Translations under genes and position numbers: made by a program
The notes under the pieces: generated by a model
Databases searched by the model: none
The model's input: the letters and a program-made list of their open reading frames with translations, nothing else
Told to the model about the DNA's origin: nothing
Assembly: GCA_937894165.1 (NCBI GenBank)
Contig: CALCSX010000197.1
Span: 1-13,909 of the forward strand
Length of the DNA: 13,909 nucleotides
DNA from: an uncultured Saprospiraceae bacterium
GTDB lineage: Bacteria; Bacteroidota; Bacteroidia; Chitinophagales; Saprospiraceae
Direction: 5' to 3'
Part shown: positions 13,550-13,909 of the stretch, one piece after another
Numbering within the stretch: position 1 is the stretch's first letter
Layout: each line of letters starts with the position of its first letter

Positions 13550-13800
13550 TGCTTTGTCGGTTTAAAATAGGGGAATTAGTTTTTATTATGTAATTTTGAT
13601 TCTGTTCTGTCATATTTTATTGAAACTTTTAAGGTAGAGGCTTTTAGATGAAAAAATGAAAATTTTCGCTAGACAAGACTGTTTTTCGCTAATAGCAATG
13701 TTAAAAGCGAATAAAGACAGTGAGATTTATCGAGAAGAAGCATTTTTGCTATCGAAAAATAATTTAATCTGAGTAGTGATAGTTTATTAAAGGTTAACAA
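13550..13800. other. Gap between HPt and response regulator, with a doubtful 38-residue ORF
   Basis: A 251-base gap. A 38-codon frame runs 13656-13772 (ATG to TGA, start MKIFARQDCFSLIAMLKANK). It contains an imperfect hairpin (ACTGTTTTTCGCT at 13678-13690 against AGCGAATAAAGACAGT at 13706-13721), which could equally be a leader structure for the response regulator. I do not recognise the peptide, and the frame may be chance. The last ~30 bases (AAAGGTTAACAA before the ATG) hold a weak AAAGG that could serve as a ribosome site. Confidence 0.25.
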
Positions 13801-13909
13801 ATGAATGAAGATAATCCACTGGTCCTAGTGATCGATGATGAACTTCCATTGCAATTATTGATGAAGAATTTTTTGAGTTCCATTTATAATGTAGTGACTA
13901 AAAGTGATG
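13801..13909 (+). CDS. Response regulator receiver domain, 3'-truncated
   Basis: The ATG at 13801 opens a frame that runs off the right edge after 36 codons. The product starts MNEDNPLVLVIDDELPLQLL. VLVIDDE is the first strand of a CheY-like receiver domain with the acidic Mg-binding pair (Asp12, Asp13), and the following helix (LQLLMKNFLSS) and strand (YNVVTKS) fit helix 1 and strand 2. The phospho-accepting Asp, the Lys of strand 5 and any output domain lie outside the window, so it could be a stand-alone receiver, a DNA-binding regulator, or the front of a larger signalling protein. Its place after the HPt gene suggests it receives phosphate from that protein. Confidence 0.85.
   Translation, partial: MNEDNPLVLVIDDELPLQLLMKNFLSSIYNVVTKSD

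Noticed and set aside
1..13909. CRISPR array, rRNA or riboswitch
   Set aside because: No regularly spaced repeats, no rRNA core segments and no known aptamer signature were noticed on either strand by eye.

Overview
The window looks like a low-GC (roughly mid-30s percent) chromosomal segment from a Bacteroidota species. Supporting signs are two proteins with type IX secretion (T9SS) C-terminal sorting domains, promoter boxes of the Bacteroidota form TAnnTTTG, few recognisable Shine-Dalgarno sequences, a tRNA without an encoded CCA, and a DUF3536 protein of the kind common in this phylum. The genus cannot be told from the sequence. The window is cut inside a gene at both ends.

Layout. Positions 2-1111 (+) hold the C-terminal part of a GH57/DUF3536-type protein. 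It converges on a small outer-membrane barrel protein (1175-1681, -) across a shared hairpin terminator. Leftward genes follow: a DUF423 membrane protein and uracil-DNA glycosylase (ung). A rightward tRNA-Arg(UCU) with its own terminator lies at 3045-3118. Behind it is a small accessory patch (about 3120-4430): a GC-rich structured element, a GNAT toxin/DUF1778 antitoxin (TacAT-like) operon with a visible promoter and operator, and a REP-like hairpin. Next are leftward genes for an AlkB-like dioxygenase and a DUF3703 protein, then a membrane/SRPBCC fusion protein preceded by an unreported-looking 51-residue small ORF (6378-6533).

A rightward DUF1801 gene (6740-7195) converges on a two-gene leftward operon. 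The first gene (12269-8880) encodes a 1129-residue metzincin-like protease with a beta-helix and a T9SS tail. It overlaps by ATGA the second (8883-7222), a propeller-like T9SS protein. Both products should be exported across the inner membrane by Sec and across the outer membrane by T9SS. Divergent from the protease is a YciI-domain protein with a signal peptide (12428-12886). The right end carries a histidine phosphotransfer (HPt) protein and the start of a response regulator, probably phosphorelay partners.

Most of the window is ordinary core or conserved-hypothetical content. The best second-look items are the zinc-site variant and architecture of the secreted protease, the nearly leaderless TacAT operon with an operator on its -7 box, the GC-rich post-tRNA element, the TTAAGG inverted cluster at 12993-13054, and the unannotated-looking small ORF at 6378-6533. 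I did not find a convincing wholly new multi-gene system.
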